From Micromonospora saelicesensis (lineage in GTDB: Bacteria; Actinomycetota; Actinomycetes; Mycobacteriales; Micromonosporaceae): 64,000 nucleotides of DNA. Each line of letters starts with the position of its first letter. Within the stretch, counting starts at the first letter, position 1. The DNA lies in assembly GCF_900091575.1 (NCBI RefSeq), contig NZ_FMCR01000003.1, positions 968,434 to 1,032,433 of the forward strand, read 5' to 3'. Below are positions 1-7,475 of the stretch, piece after piece. The notes below the pieces were generated by a model. It was not told the DNA's origin, made no database searches, and saw nothing but the letters and a program-made list of their open reading frames with translations. A program made the position numbers and the translations under genes.

Positions 1-1354
1 CGCGCGCCGAGGCGTACGTGGTGGCCCAGGAGAGCACCCGCTGCCGAGCCGAGCCGGTCGCCGCGATCGCGTCGTCGCCCACCGCCACCAGCACGTGCGG
101 GGCGTCCAGGTCCACGCCGAGCCGACGGGCCCTACTGCGCAGCGCGTCCGTGTCGCGCAGCGGGCGGGCGATCAGGTCGTCCAGCAACTCGCCACGCACC
201 CGCCCCTCCGCCTCCGCGACCGTCCGGCGGAACAGCAGCAGCAGCGCGGTCACCAACGCGGCCCGCTCCAGGATGCGCTGGTCGGCGTCGACCAACTCGT
301 CGTCCGGGCGCAGCACCAGGGCGCCCAGGTTCTCCGCGCCGGCCACCACCGCCGCGTACCAGAGCGGACCCCGCCGTACGCTGCGGCCCTCGGTCCGGGA
401 CGCGGCCACCGCCTCGACGATGTCCGCGCGGTCCGGCTCCTCGATCTCACCCACCCGGGCCAGCAGGCGGCCCTCGGCGTCCAGCGCCAGCAGCGCGCCA
501 CCCAGCACCTCGGTCACGGCAGCCGCCACGTCCTCCACACCGCCGCCGCGCAGCACCAGCGCGGTCATCCGGTCGTGTGCCGCCGCGGCCCGCTCCACCG
601 AGCTGCTGTGCGCCCGGATGGTGGTGTTCGCCGCCGACAACTCGGCCAACGCCGAACGGGTCTCGGTCAGCAGCCGGGCGGTGTCGATCGCCACCGCGGC
701 GTGCGCGGCCAGCGACACCAGTAGCGCCACCTCCTCCCGGACGAACGGCCGGGCCGAACGGTTGGCCGCGTAGAGCACCCCGATCGAGGTCGAACCGAGC
801 CGCAGCGGCACCCCCAGGATCGCCACCAGACCCTCCTCGCCCACCCCGGCGTCGATCTCGCCGGTGTGGTGGAAGCGCGCGTCCTCGCCGTAGTTGGCGG
901 TGACGTACGGGGCGCCGGACTGGGCCACCAGGCCACCGAGACCGGCACCCATCGGCAGGCGCAGCCGCTGGAAGCGGGCCGAGACCGACCCGTCGGTCAC
1001 CCGCATGTAGGTGTCGCCACGTTCGTCGTCGTTGAGCGTCATGTACGCCACGTCCGCGCCGAGCAGATGACGGGCCCGGTGCACGATCGCCCGCAACACG
1101 TCGTCCAGATCGCGCAGCCCAGCCAGGTCGCTGACCGTGTCGTACAGGCCGGACAGCTCGCTCTCCCGGCGGCGGCGACGCTCCAGCAGCGCGCGGACCC
1201 GCAACGCCACCGACTTGGCCTGCTCCAGCTCGGCCAGCCCGTCCGGCGGCAGCCCGGCGGCCCGCGCGGCCACCAGCGGTCCCTCGAACTCGACCGCCGC
1301 GGCCTCTCGGGCGAGCAGCTCCAGGAACTCCACCGGCGAAGACATGGTCGACAT
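1..1354 (-). CDS. PucR/CdaR-type transcriptional regulator with GAF domain (C-terminus outside window)
   Basis: About 451 codons are visible; the gene runs off the left edge, so the C-terminal part is missing. Translation starts at an ATG at 1354 (MSTMSSPVEF); a second in-frame ATG lies three codons later. A short N-terminal helical region with an Arg-rich stretch leads into a GAF domain at roughly residues 65-205 (LYDTVSDLAGLRDLDDVLRA, then GLVAILGVPLRLGSTSIGVL). A coiled linker follows, then a PucR-like middle region (GELLDDLIARPLRDTDALR and VLVAVGDD). The family normally ends in a PucR-type helix-turn-helix, which would lie beyond base 1; I infer it. The gene begins 14 bp after the stop of the 3-hydroxybutyrate dehydrogenase gene, so the two are probably cotranscribed and the regulator may control that catabolic gene. 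The ligand cannot be told from sequence. Confidence 0.85.
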   Translation of the reverse strand, partial: MSTMSSPVEFLELLAREAAAVEFEGPLVAARAAGLPPDGLAELEQAKSVALRVRALLERRRRRESELSGLYDTVSDLAGLRDLDDVLRAIVHRARHLLGADVAYMTLNDDERGDTYMRVTDGSVSARFQRLRLPMGAGLGGLVAQSGAPYVTANYGEDARFHHTGEIDAGVGEEGLVAILGVPLRLGSTSIGVLYAANRSARPFVREEVALLVSLAAHAAVAIDTARLLTETRSALAELSAANTTIRAHSSSVERAAAAHDRMTALVLRGGGVEDVAAAVTEVLGGALLALDAEGRLLARVGEIEEPDRADIVEAVAASRTEGRSVRRGPLWYAAVVAGAENLGALVLRPDDELVDADQRILERAALVTALLLLFRRTVAEAEGRVRGELLDDLIARPLRDTDALRSRARRLGVDLDAPHVLVAVGDDAIAATGSARQRVLSWATTYASAR

Positions 1355-1368
1355 TGTGCTCAGCCCCA

Positions 1369-2151
1369 CTAGTTGGCCGTCCAGCCCCCGTCGAGGGCGA
1401 TCGACGCCCCGGTGATGAACGCCGCCGGCGGCGAGCAGAGGTACGCCAGCAGCTCGGCCACCTCCTCCGGCTCGATCAACCGTTTGATCGCGGCCCGGGC
1501 CAGCATGATCTTCTCGATCACCTCGGTCTCGTCGATGCCGTGACTGGCCGCCTGGTCGGCGATCTGGCTCTCCACCAGCGCGGTACGCACGTACGCCGGG
1601 TTGATGCAGTTGGCGGTGACCCCGTGCGCGGCGCCCTCCAACGCGACCACCTTCGACAGCCCCTCCAGGGCGTGCTTGGCCGAGACGTAGGCCGCCTTGT
1701 ACGGGGAGGCGCGCAACCCGTGCACCGAAGAGATGTTGACGATCCGCCCCCAGCCCCGCGCGTACATGTGCGGCAGCGCCCGGCGGATCAGCAGGAACGG
1801 CGCCTCCACCATCACCCGCTGGATGTACTCGAACCGCTCCACGGGAAAGTCCTGCAACGGCGCGACGTGCTGGAGCCCGGCGTTGTTCACCACGATGTCC
1901 ACGTCCACGTCGAGTGAATCCACCGCCGCGGCGTCGGACAGGTCCACGCCCTCGGCCCGACCACCGGCCTCGGCGGCCACCGCCTTGGCCGCCTCCAGGT
2001 TGCGGTCCACCACGAGCACCTTGGCGCCGGCCGCGCCCAGCCGCAGGGCACACGCCCGCCCGATGCCGCCGCCGCCCCCGGTGACCAGGGCGGTCCGACC
2101 GGAGAGGTCGACCTGTACGACGTGGGGGACCACCACGGGTTCTGCCGTCAT
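1369..2151 (-). CDS. 3-hydroxybutyrate dehydrogenase (short-chain dehydrogenase)
   Basis: A 260-residue classical short-chain dehydrogenase. The NAD-binding glycine motif TGGGGGIG is at residues 24-31, NNAG at 89-92, and the catalytic Ser142, Tyr155 and Lys159 are present (YVSAK). Several stretches are typical of D-3-hydroxybutyrate dehydrogenase rather than SDRs in general: AGLQHVAPLQDFPVE, the segment around YVRTALVESQIADQA, and the C-terminus ITGASIALDGGWTAN. The enzyme would interconvert 3-hydroxybutyrate and acetoacetate with NAD in the cytoplasm, as part of ketone-body or polyhydroxybutyrate use. I chose the ATG at 2151; the frame extends upstream to 2232 but that extension is not family-like. 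The PucR-type regulator gene follows 14 bp downstream. Confidence 0.9.
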   Translation of the reverse strand: MTAEPVVVPHVVQVDLSGRTALVTGGGGGIGRACALRLGAAGAKVLVVDRNLEAAKAVAAEAGGRAEGVDLSDAAAVDSLDVDVDIVVNNAGLQHVAPLQDFPVERFEYIQRVMVEAPFLLIRRALPHMYARGWGRIVNISSVHGLRASPYKAAYVSAKHALEGLSKVVALEGAAHGVTANCINPAYVRTALVESQIADQAASHGIDETEVIEKIMLARAAIKRLIEPEEVAELLAYLCSPPAAFITGASIALDGGWTAN

Positions 2152-2511
2152 GGCGCAAGAAGTTACGAGCTGTGTGCTCCCCGGCACATGGGCCAGCGAC
2201 ACATACTCCGTACCAAAGCTGTGTGGCCCCACCCGCCCCCGCCACGCGCCCCCGCCACGCGCCCGCCCCGCCGCGCCTCACTTCGGCGCCGCAAGATCGC
2301 GCAACATCCTGGATGTAGTGGCATCCCGGCTCGCCGTTGCCACTACATCCAGGATCGAGCGTGACCTTGACGGCCGGGCCACGGCGAAGGGCTGAGTGCA
2401 GGGCGGGGTGCGGGGTGCGGGGTGCGGAGGGCGTGTCCCGTGGGGCTGGTGGGAAGGGCGCCCGTTAGGGTGTCGAACACACGTACTGCTGACGGCTGGG
2501 GAGGGGGCGGC
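2152..2511. other. Divergent intergenic region, 360 bp, no gene seen
   Basis: Lies between the dehydrogenase start (minus) and ruvC (plus). It holds a 13-bp unit repeated twice in tandem (CCCCCGCCACGCG at 2235-2247 and 2248-2260), an 18-bp perfect inverted repeat (see 2306-2355), and a run of GGGGTGC-type 7-mers near 2402-2427. Open frames here have no family-like sequence. Promoters for both flanking genes must lie here, but I could not place them. Confidence 0.6.
2306..2355. repeat. Intergenic palindrome, 18-bp perfect arms
   Basis: The left arm ATCCTGGATGTAGTGGCA (2306-2323) is the exact reverse complement of 2338-2355, with a 14-nt loop. It lies between divergently transcribed genes, so it cannot be a simple terminator for either. 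It shares GATC near the outer stem end with the hairpins at 17352, 22833 and 54181, which suggests a dispersed palindromic repeat family. Confidence 0.8.
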
Positions 2512-3039
2512 GTGCGCGTGCTGGGTGTGGACCCGGGGTTGACCCGGTGTGGGGTGGGCGTGGTCGAGGGTGTGCCCGGCCGGCCCTGCACCCTGGTCGC
2601 CTACTACGTGGTCTACACCGACCCGGCCGACGATCTGGCGTTGCGCCTGTTGCACCTGGACCGGTCGCTGAACAAGCTGGTCGCCGAGCATCAACCGGAG
2701 AGCGTTGCCGTCGAGCGGGTGTTCAGCCAGCACAACGTTCGTACGGTGATGGGCACCGCGCAGGCCAGCGGGATCGCCGTGTTGGCCGGGGCGCGGGCCG
2801 GGCTGCCGGTGCAGACGTACACCCCGAGCGAGGTGAAGGCCGCCGTGACCGGGTCCGGTCAGGCCGACAAGGCGCAGATGACCGCCATGGTGACCCGGCT
2901 GTTGCGACTGGCCGAGCCGCCGAAGCCGGCGGACGCCGCCGACGCGCTGGCTCTGGCCATCTGCCACGTGTGGCGCGGCGGGACCCGATCCAAGATCGCC
3001 GCCGCGGCCGACCGGGCACGACGAGGAGGAGCACGATGA
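2512..3039 (+). CDS. ruvC: Holliday junction resolvase RuvC
   Basis: Codes for 175 residues, the normal RuvC size. It cleaves Holliday junctions symmetrically in the RuvABC resolvasome. The acidic catalytic set is visible: Asp7 in VLGVDPGLTR, Glu68 in VAVERVF, and Asp141/Asp144 in PADAADALALAICH. I chose the GTG at 2512 because the protein then begins VRVLGVDPG and a purine-rich GGGGAGGGGG ribosome-binding stretch lies just upstream; an upstream extension in the same frame is not conserved-looking. The stop overlaps the ruvA ATG as ATGA, so translation is probably coupled. Confidence 0.97.
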   Translation: MRVLGVDPGLTRCGVGVVEGVPGRPCTLVAYYVVYTDPADDLALRLLHLDRSLNKLVAEHQPESVAVERVFSQHNVRTVMGTAQASGIAVLAGARAGLPVQTYTPSEVKAAVTGSGQADKAQMTAMVTRLLRLAEPPKPADAADALALAICHVWRGGTRSKIAAAADRARRGGAR

Positions 3040-3638
3040 TCGCCAGCGTGCGCGGCACGGTGACCGCGACGGGTCCGGACCAGGCCGTGATCGAGGTCGG
3101 CGGGGTCGGGCTCGCCGTGCACTGCGCCCCGGGAACCCTCGCGGAGCTGCGGGTCGGCCAGGTCGCCCGGCTCGCCACCAGCTTGATCGTGCGGGAAGAC
3201 TCGCTGACCCTCTACGGCTTCGCCGACGACGATGCCAAGTCCCTGTTCGAGCTGCTCCAGACCGCCAGTGGGGTCGGCCCGCGACTGGCCCAGGCGGTGC
3301 TGGCGGTGCACACCCCCGACGCGGTCCGCAAGGCGATCGCCAACGCCGACACGGCCGCCCTGACCCGCGTACCCGGGATTGGCAAGAAGGGCGCGGAACG
3401 TCTGGTGCTGGAGCTACGTGACCGGATCGGCCCGGTGCCGATCGGCGCCGACGGGGTGGCCGGGGTGACCCGCGGCAGCTGGCCCGACCAGGTCCGCCAG
3501 GCGTTGGTGGGGCTGGGTTGGACGGCCGGTCAGGCCGACCAGGCGGTGGCCGCGGTGGCGGAGTCGATCGAGGGTGAGACCCCGCCGGTGCCGGTCCTGC
3601 TCAAGCAGGCCATCCGACTGCTCGGTCGTACCCGATGA
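3036..3638 (+). CDS. ruvA: Holliday junction branch migration protein RuvA
   Basis: A 200-residue RuvA. The N-terminal OB-fold begins MIASVRGTV and includes GLAVHCAPGTL and LTLYGFADDDAKSLFELL. Two helix-hairpin-helix DNA-binding motifs follow at about residues 70-135 (LLQTASGVGPRLAQAVL and LTRVPGIGKKGAERLVLEL). The C-terminal domain that contacts RuvB is at about 150-200 (QVRQALVGLGWTAGQADQAV). RuvA binds the four-way junction and loads the RuvB motor. The ATG overlaps the ruvC stop by 4 nt. It is separated from ruvB by an 88-nt spacer holding a duplicated start region. Confidence 0.97.
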   Translation: MIASVRGTVTATGPDQAVIEVGGVGLAVHCAPGTLAELRVGQVARLATSLIVREDSLTLYGFADDDAKSLFELLQTASGVGPRLAQAVLAVHTPDAVRKAIANADTAALTRVPGIGKKGAERLVLELRDRIGPVPIGADGVAGVTRGSWPDQVRQALVGLGWTAGQADQAVAAVAESIEGETPPVPVLLKQAIRLLGRTR

Positions 3639-3658
3639 CCGCCCGGCCGCAACGGGCG

Positions 3659-3734
3659 GAGGGCACGATGAGCGCGAGGAGTGAGCCGGGTTTGCGAGCC
3701 CCGCAGTCGCGAATGAAGAGGGCACGATGAGCGA
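3659..3734 (+). repeat. Duplicated translation-start segment with a 20-codon upstream ORF before ruvB
   Basis: The 16-mer GAGGGCACGATGAGCG occurs at 3659-3674 and again at 3718/3719-3734, where it contains the ruvB ATG. The first copy opens a short frame (ATG 3668) of 20 codons, beginning MSARSEPGLRAPQSR, whose TGA at 3728-3730 overlaps the ruvB ATG (3727-3729) as ATGA. The two copies are 59 bp apart, so the frames differ. The segment could be a small inserted repeat or a coupling leader peptide. Confidence 0.6.
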
Positions 3735-4794
3735 GACCGAGGGGCTCGTCTCGGCGTACGTCAGTGACGCCGATCGGGACGCGGAGGCCACGGTACGGCC
3801 GAGGCGGCTGGCCGAGTTCATCGCACAGGACCGGGTACGCGACCAGCTCGACCTGTTGTTGCAGGGCGCCATGCGGCGGGGGTCGCCGCCGGATCACATC
3901 CTGCTCTCCGGCCCACCCGGGTTGGGCAAGACGAGTCTGGCCAACATCGTCGCCGCCGAGCTGGGCGCGGGCATCCGGGTGACCAGCGGCCCGGCGATCG
4001 AGCGTTCCGGTGATCTGGCCGCGATCCTGACCAGCCTCGCCGAGGGCGACGTCCTCTTCATCGACGAGATCCATCGGATCGCGCGGCCGGCCGAGGAGCT
4101 GCTCTACAGCGCGATGGAGGACTTCCGGGTCGACGTGGTGGTCGGCAAGGGGCCCGGGGCGACGGCGATCCCGCTGGACGTCGAACCGTTCACCCTGGTT
4201 GGCGCGACGACCCGCTCGGGCCTGTTGACCGGGCCGATGCGGGACCGGTTCGGCTTCGTCGCGCACCTCGACTTCTACGCCCCGGCGGATCTGGAGACGT
4301 TGCTGCACCGTTCGGCGCGGATCCTGGGGGTGCCGATCACGCCGGAGGGCGCGACCGAGATCGCCGGTCGGTCCCGGGGCACGCCGCGGATCGCCAACCG
4401 GCTGCTGCGCCGGGTCCGCGACTACGCGGAGGTCCGGGCGGACGGGGTGGTCGATCTCGACACCGCCCGTGCGGCCCTGATCGTGTACGACGTGGACGCG
4501 CTCGGCCTGGACCGGCTGGACCGTGCGGTGTTGACCGCGTTGGTCGACTCGTTCCGGGGCGGCCCGGTCGGGTTGTCCACCCTCGCCGTGGCAGTGGGGG
4601 AGCAGCCGGACACGGTCGAGGAGGTCTGCGAGCCGTTCCTGGTGCGGGCCGGGCTGTTGGCCCGTACGCCCAGGGGGCGGGTGGCGACCGAGGCCGCCTG
4701 GCGGCATCTGGGGCGCACGCCGCCGAATGGTACATTTGGTGCGGATAGTCCACCTGTGCCCGACTTGTTCTCCTTGGATGCCGATCAGCCGTGA
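3727..4794 (+). CDS. ruvB: Holliday junction branch migration ATPase RuvB
   Basis: A 355-residue AAA+ motor. Walker A GPPGLGKT is at residues 62-69, Walker B FIDEIH at 111-116, sensor 1 GATTRSG is followed by LTGPMRDRFG (arginine finger region), and sensor 2 GTPRIANRLLRRVRDYA comes next. The C-terminal winged helix (about 265-335) includes GGPVGLSTLAVAVGE. RuvB hexamers pump DNA through RuvA-bound Holliday junctions. It is the third gene of ruvCAB. The ATG sits in the second copy of a duplicated start segment and overlaps the stop of a 20-codon upstream frame. The N-terminal extension of about 20 residues is usual for actinobacteria. Confidence 0.98.
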   Translation: MSETEGLVSAYVSDADRDAEATVRPRRLAEFIAQDRVRDQLDLLLQGAMRRGSPPDHILLSGPPGLGKTSLANIVAAELGAGIRVTSGPAIERSGDLAAILTSLAEGDVLFIDEIHRIARPAEELLYSAMEDFRVDVVVGKGPGATAIPLDVEPFTLVGATTRSGLLTGPMRDRFGFVAHLDFYAPADLETLLHRSARILGVPITPEGATEIAGRSRGTPRIANRLLRRVRDYAEVRADGVVDLDTARAALIVYDVDALGLDRLDRAVLTALVDSFRGGPVGLSTLAVAVGEQPDTVEEVCEPFLVRAGLLARTPRGRVATEAAWRHLGRTPPNGTFGADSPPVPDLFSLDADQP

Positions 4795-4916
4795 TGTGAA
4801 CGTGATCTGTGCCGCATTCGGCGTTCTCAGGTGCAGGGTTTAGACTTCGCCGCGGTCTGTACAGGACGTGAGAATCCGCCTCCGCTCCGGCACCCACGGT
4901 GCAGGAGGGGTGGCCA
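4795..4916 (+). promoter_or_regulatory. yajC leader with a candidate -10 element
   Basis: The 122-bp gap between ruvB and yajC has TAGACT at 4841-4846, a plausible -10 hexamer, followed by GGTCTGT. The same pair (TAGACTT, then GGTCTGT about 10 nt on) occurs upstream of efp at 57643. No convincing -35 hexamer was found. AGGAGGGG at 4903-4910 is a strong ribosome-binding site six bases before the yajC ATG. Confidence 0.35.
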
Positions 4917-5276
4917 ATGGGAAGGTCAGTAACCGTGCATTTGGCAGCAGCGGGTGGCGGGGCCGGCAGTTTCACGCCGATCCTGATGATCGCCCTGCTC
5001 TTTGGCGTCATGTACTTCATGATGATCCGGCCCCAGCAGAAGCGCCGCAAAGAGGCGGAGGCGATGCAGTCCAACCTCGGCCCCGGCGACGAGGTCGTGA
5101 CCATCGGTGGGCTCTACGGCACGGTCACCGGCATCGAGGACGACACTGTCCTGATCGAGGTCGCACCGGGCGTGCAGACCCGCTACGCCCGCCCGGCCAT
5201 CGCGCGGGTGGTCACTCGCGCGGAGCTGCCGAGCGAGCCGGTCACCGAGGACGCGGACACCACCGCCAAGGACTGA
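4917..5276 (+). CDS. yajC: Sec translocon accessory protein YajC
   Basis: A 119-residue protein with one membrane segment (about residues 20-37, PILMIALLFGVMYFMM). The YajC signature IRPQQKRRKEAEAM follows directly, then LGPGDEVVTIGGLYGTVTGIEDDTVLIEVAPG, the typical small beta domain. YajC associates with SecD and SecF at the SecYEG translocon. I chose the ATG at 4917 over an upstream alternative because AGGAGGGG lies at 4903-4910. The acidic tail is variable in this family. secD and secF follow, so this is the classical yajC-secD-secF set, with a 278-nt gap before secD. Confidence 0.95.
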   Translation: MGRSVTVHLAAAGGGAGSFTPILMIALLFGVMYFMMIRPQQKRRKEAEAMQSNLGPGDEVVTIGGLYGTVTGIEDDTVLIEVAPGVQTRYARPAIARVVTRAELPSEPVTEDADTTAKD

Positions 5277-5554
5277 CCCCTCCCCTCGGGAGCGGCGAGT
5301 CCGGCGTGCGGCCGGTCGGCCGGCTTCCGGGTCGTCGCGCCCGAACGGGGCAGCGGGCGAGACGTGAAAACTGGATAGTTGGGTCGACGCCGGGCGTCGG
5401 CACGTTCCCGTGACCGTCGGCGTTCCGCGCCGGGGTGCCCGGTCCTCGTGCCGGCATTCCGTCGGCTCAAGGCAGACCCCGTCGGGCAGGACCCCCGGCC
5501 CGACACCGCCGCCGCTGCGACAGCGGCGCGACCGTACAGGGAGACAGGACAGCC
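5277..5554. other. yajC-secD intergenic region, 278 bp
   Basis: No gene is seen. A short hairpin (CGACGC at 5385-5390 with GCGTCG at 5394-5399) follows a slightly AT-richer stretch around GAAAACTGGATAGTT (5366-5380), where GATAGT could serve as a -10 box. The long leader suggests secD may have its own promoter, but this is weak. Confidence 0.35.
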
Positions 5555-7474
5555 GTGGCACCACCTCAGGGACAGATGCGCCCCGGGCGGCAGCTCGCCG
5601 TGCTCGGGTTCATCTTCGTGGTCCTCTATCTTTTGGTGTTCTTCGCTGGCGCCAGCGGCAGCTGGAAGGACCGGCTCGAGCCCAAGCTCGGCCTGGACCT
5701 CATCGGCGGCACGCGGGTGACACTGGAGGCGACCAACAGCGTCGACGGCAAGCCCCCGACGGCGGAGAACCTCGAGGAGGCCCGCGAGATCATCGAGAGC
5801 CGGGTCAACGCGTTCGGCGTGGCCGAGGCCGAGGTGGTCACCGAGGGCAACCGCAACATCGTCATCTCCCTGCCCGGTGAGAACCGGAATCTCGACGACG
5901 TGGGCGAAGCGGCTGAGCTGCGCTTCCGCAAGGTGCTCAAGGCCGCTTCCGGCAGCGGGGTGGCCGAGGCGCCGCCCGCCGCCACGCCGGCCCCGTCCGG
6001 TAGCGCCGCCCCGACCGGCAGCGCGACCCCGTCCGGCGCCGCGACCCCGACCCCGACGGGCAGCGCCTCGCCGAAGGTGACCTCGTCGCCCAGCGGCGGT
6101 CAGGGCGGAATGGCCCCGGCGTCGCCCAGCGCCACGCCGACCGCCTCCGCGTCCGCCACGGCCTCGCCGAGCGCCGCCGCGCCCAGCGCCAGCGCCGAGC
6201 CGGTGCCGGCCAGCGTCGAGGAGCAGCGCAAGGCCGTCGAGCAGAAGGTCGGCGCCGCCGCGTGGCAGGCGGCCAACGGGTTGCAGGCCCCGGCCGATCT
6301 GACCGCCGACCCGTCGCTGGCCGAGAAGCTCAAGCCGTTCGGCACGCTGTCTCCGCAGGAGGTCGCGGTGCTGCCGGCGCAGATGCAGTTCAACGTGCCG
6401 ACGATCGGCTGCGCGCAGCTCGACCAGCGCCCCCCGGCGTCGATCTCCGACGCGAAGCAGCAGGTGGTCTCCTGCGAGGACGGCGCGTCGAAGTACCTGC
6501 TCGACCAGGCCAAGGTGCTGGGCACCGACGTGTCCGACGCCGACGCGGTGCTCGACCAGACCAACTCCTGGGTGGTCAGCCTGGACTTCACCGGCGACGG
6601 CCAGGGCAAGTGGACCTCGCTGACCCGTGAGGCGTTCAACAACGAGGGCCAGGCCTGCGACGCGACCGCGTTGGGTCAGGACGGCAAGTGCCGGGTGGCC
6701 GTCGTGCTGGACAACAAGATCGTCTCTTCCCCGGAGATCCAGGGCGTGCTGACCGGCAACTCCCAGATCACCGGCACCTTCACCCAGAAGGACGCCAGCA
6801 CCCTCGCCGGTCAGCTCCGCTACGGCGCGCTGCCGGTGACCTTCGAGCAGCAGGAGGCGCAGAACGTCACCGCCACGCTGGGTGCCAGCCACCTGCGCGC
6901 CGGTCTGCTCGCGGCCGGCATCGGCATGCTGCTGGTCATCATCTACGCGTTCTTCTACTACCGGCTGCTCGGCTCGGTGATCTTCCTGAGCCTCATCCTC
7001 TCCGCGCTGCTGGTCTTCGGCGCGCTGGTGGTGCTCGGCCGGCAGATCGGCTTCACGCTCACCCTCGCCGGCATCGCCGGAATGATCGTCTCGCTCGGTG
7101 TGGCGGCGGACTCGTTCGTCATCTACTTCGAACGACTGAAAGACGAGATCCGGGAGGGGCGCAGCCCGCGTAGCGCGGTGCCTCGCGCCTGGATCCGGGC
7201 CCGTCGGACGATCATCTCGGCCAACGCGATCACCCTGCTCTCCGCTGTGGTGCTCTACGTGGTCTCGGTCGGCACGGTCAAGGGCTTCGCGTTCGCGCTC
7301 GGCCTGGCCACCGTGCTGGACCTGGTCGTGGTCTTCCTGTTCCGGCACCCGATCATGACGATGTTCGCCCGGACCCGGGCGTTCCTGTCCCCGCGGGTCA
7401 GCGGTCTGGGCCGGGCACTGCCGGCCCGCAACCAGCCGACTCAGCCCCGCAACCCGCGCGCCAAGGAGGCCTGA
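5555..7474 (+). CDS. secD: Protein translocase subunit SecD
   Basis: Codes for 639 residues. The first membrane segment is at about residues 16-36 (LAVLGFIFVVLYLLVFFAGA). The periplasmic P1 part includes LGLDLIGGTRVTLEA and SRVNAFGVAEAEVV. The second half has the conserved FTGDGQGKWTSLTREAF region and five membrane helices from about residue 445 to the end (LLAAGIGMLLVIIYAFFYY, GMIVSLGVAADSFVIYFERL). SecD uses the proton gradient with SecF to drive late protein translocation. Residues about 130-225 are an unusually long Ala/Ser/Pro/Thr linker inserted in the P1 domain. The GTG at 5555 was chosen because upstream in-frame sequence is not membrane-protein-like and GGGAGACAGG precedes it. Confidence 0.96.
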   Translation: MAPPQGQMRPGRQLAVLGFIFVVLYLLVFFAGASGSWKDRLEPKLGLDLIGGTRVTLEATNSVDGKPPTAENLEEAREIIESRVNAFGVAEAEVVTEGNRNIVISLPGENRNLDDVGEAAELRFRKVLKAASGSGVAEAPPAATPAPSGSAAPTGSATPSGAATPTPTGSASPKVTSSPSGGQGGMAPASPSATPTASASATASPSAAAPSASAEPVPASVEEQRKAVEQKVGAAAWQAANGLQAPADLTADPSLAEKLKPFGTLSPQEVAVLPAQMQFNVPTIGCAQLDQRPPASISDAKQQVVSCEDGASKYLLDQAKVLGTDVSDADAVLDQTNSWVVSLDFTGDGQGKWTSLTREAFNNEGQACDATALGQDGKCRVAVVLDNKIVSSPEIQGVLTGNSQITGTFTQKDASTLAGQLRYGALPVTFEQQEAQNVTATLGASHLRAGLLAAGIGMLLVIIYAFFYYRLLGSVIFLSLILSALLVFGALVVLGRQIGFTLTLAGIAGMIVSLGVAADSFVIYFERLKDEIREGRSPRSAVPRAWIRARRTIISANAITLLSAVVLYVVSVGTVKGFAFALGLATVLDLVVVFLFRHPIMTMFARTRAFLSPRVSGLGRALPARNQPTQPRNPRAKEA

Positions 7475-7475
7475 G

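Noticed and set aside
5183..7348. Minus-strand open frame of 721 codons opposite yajC-secD
   Set aside because: A shadow of secD; the Gly/Arg-rich middle merely mirrors the Ala/Ser/Pro linker.
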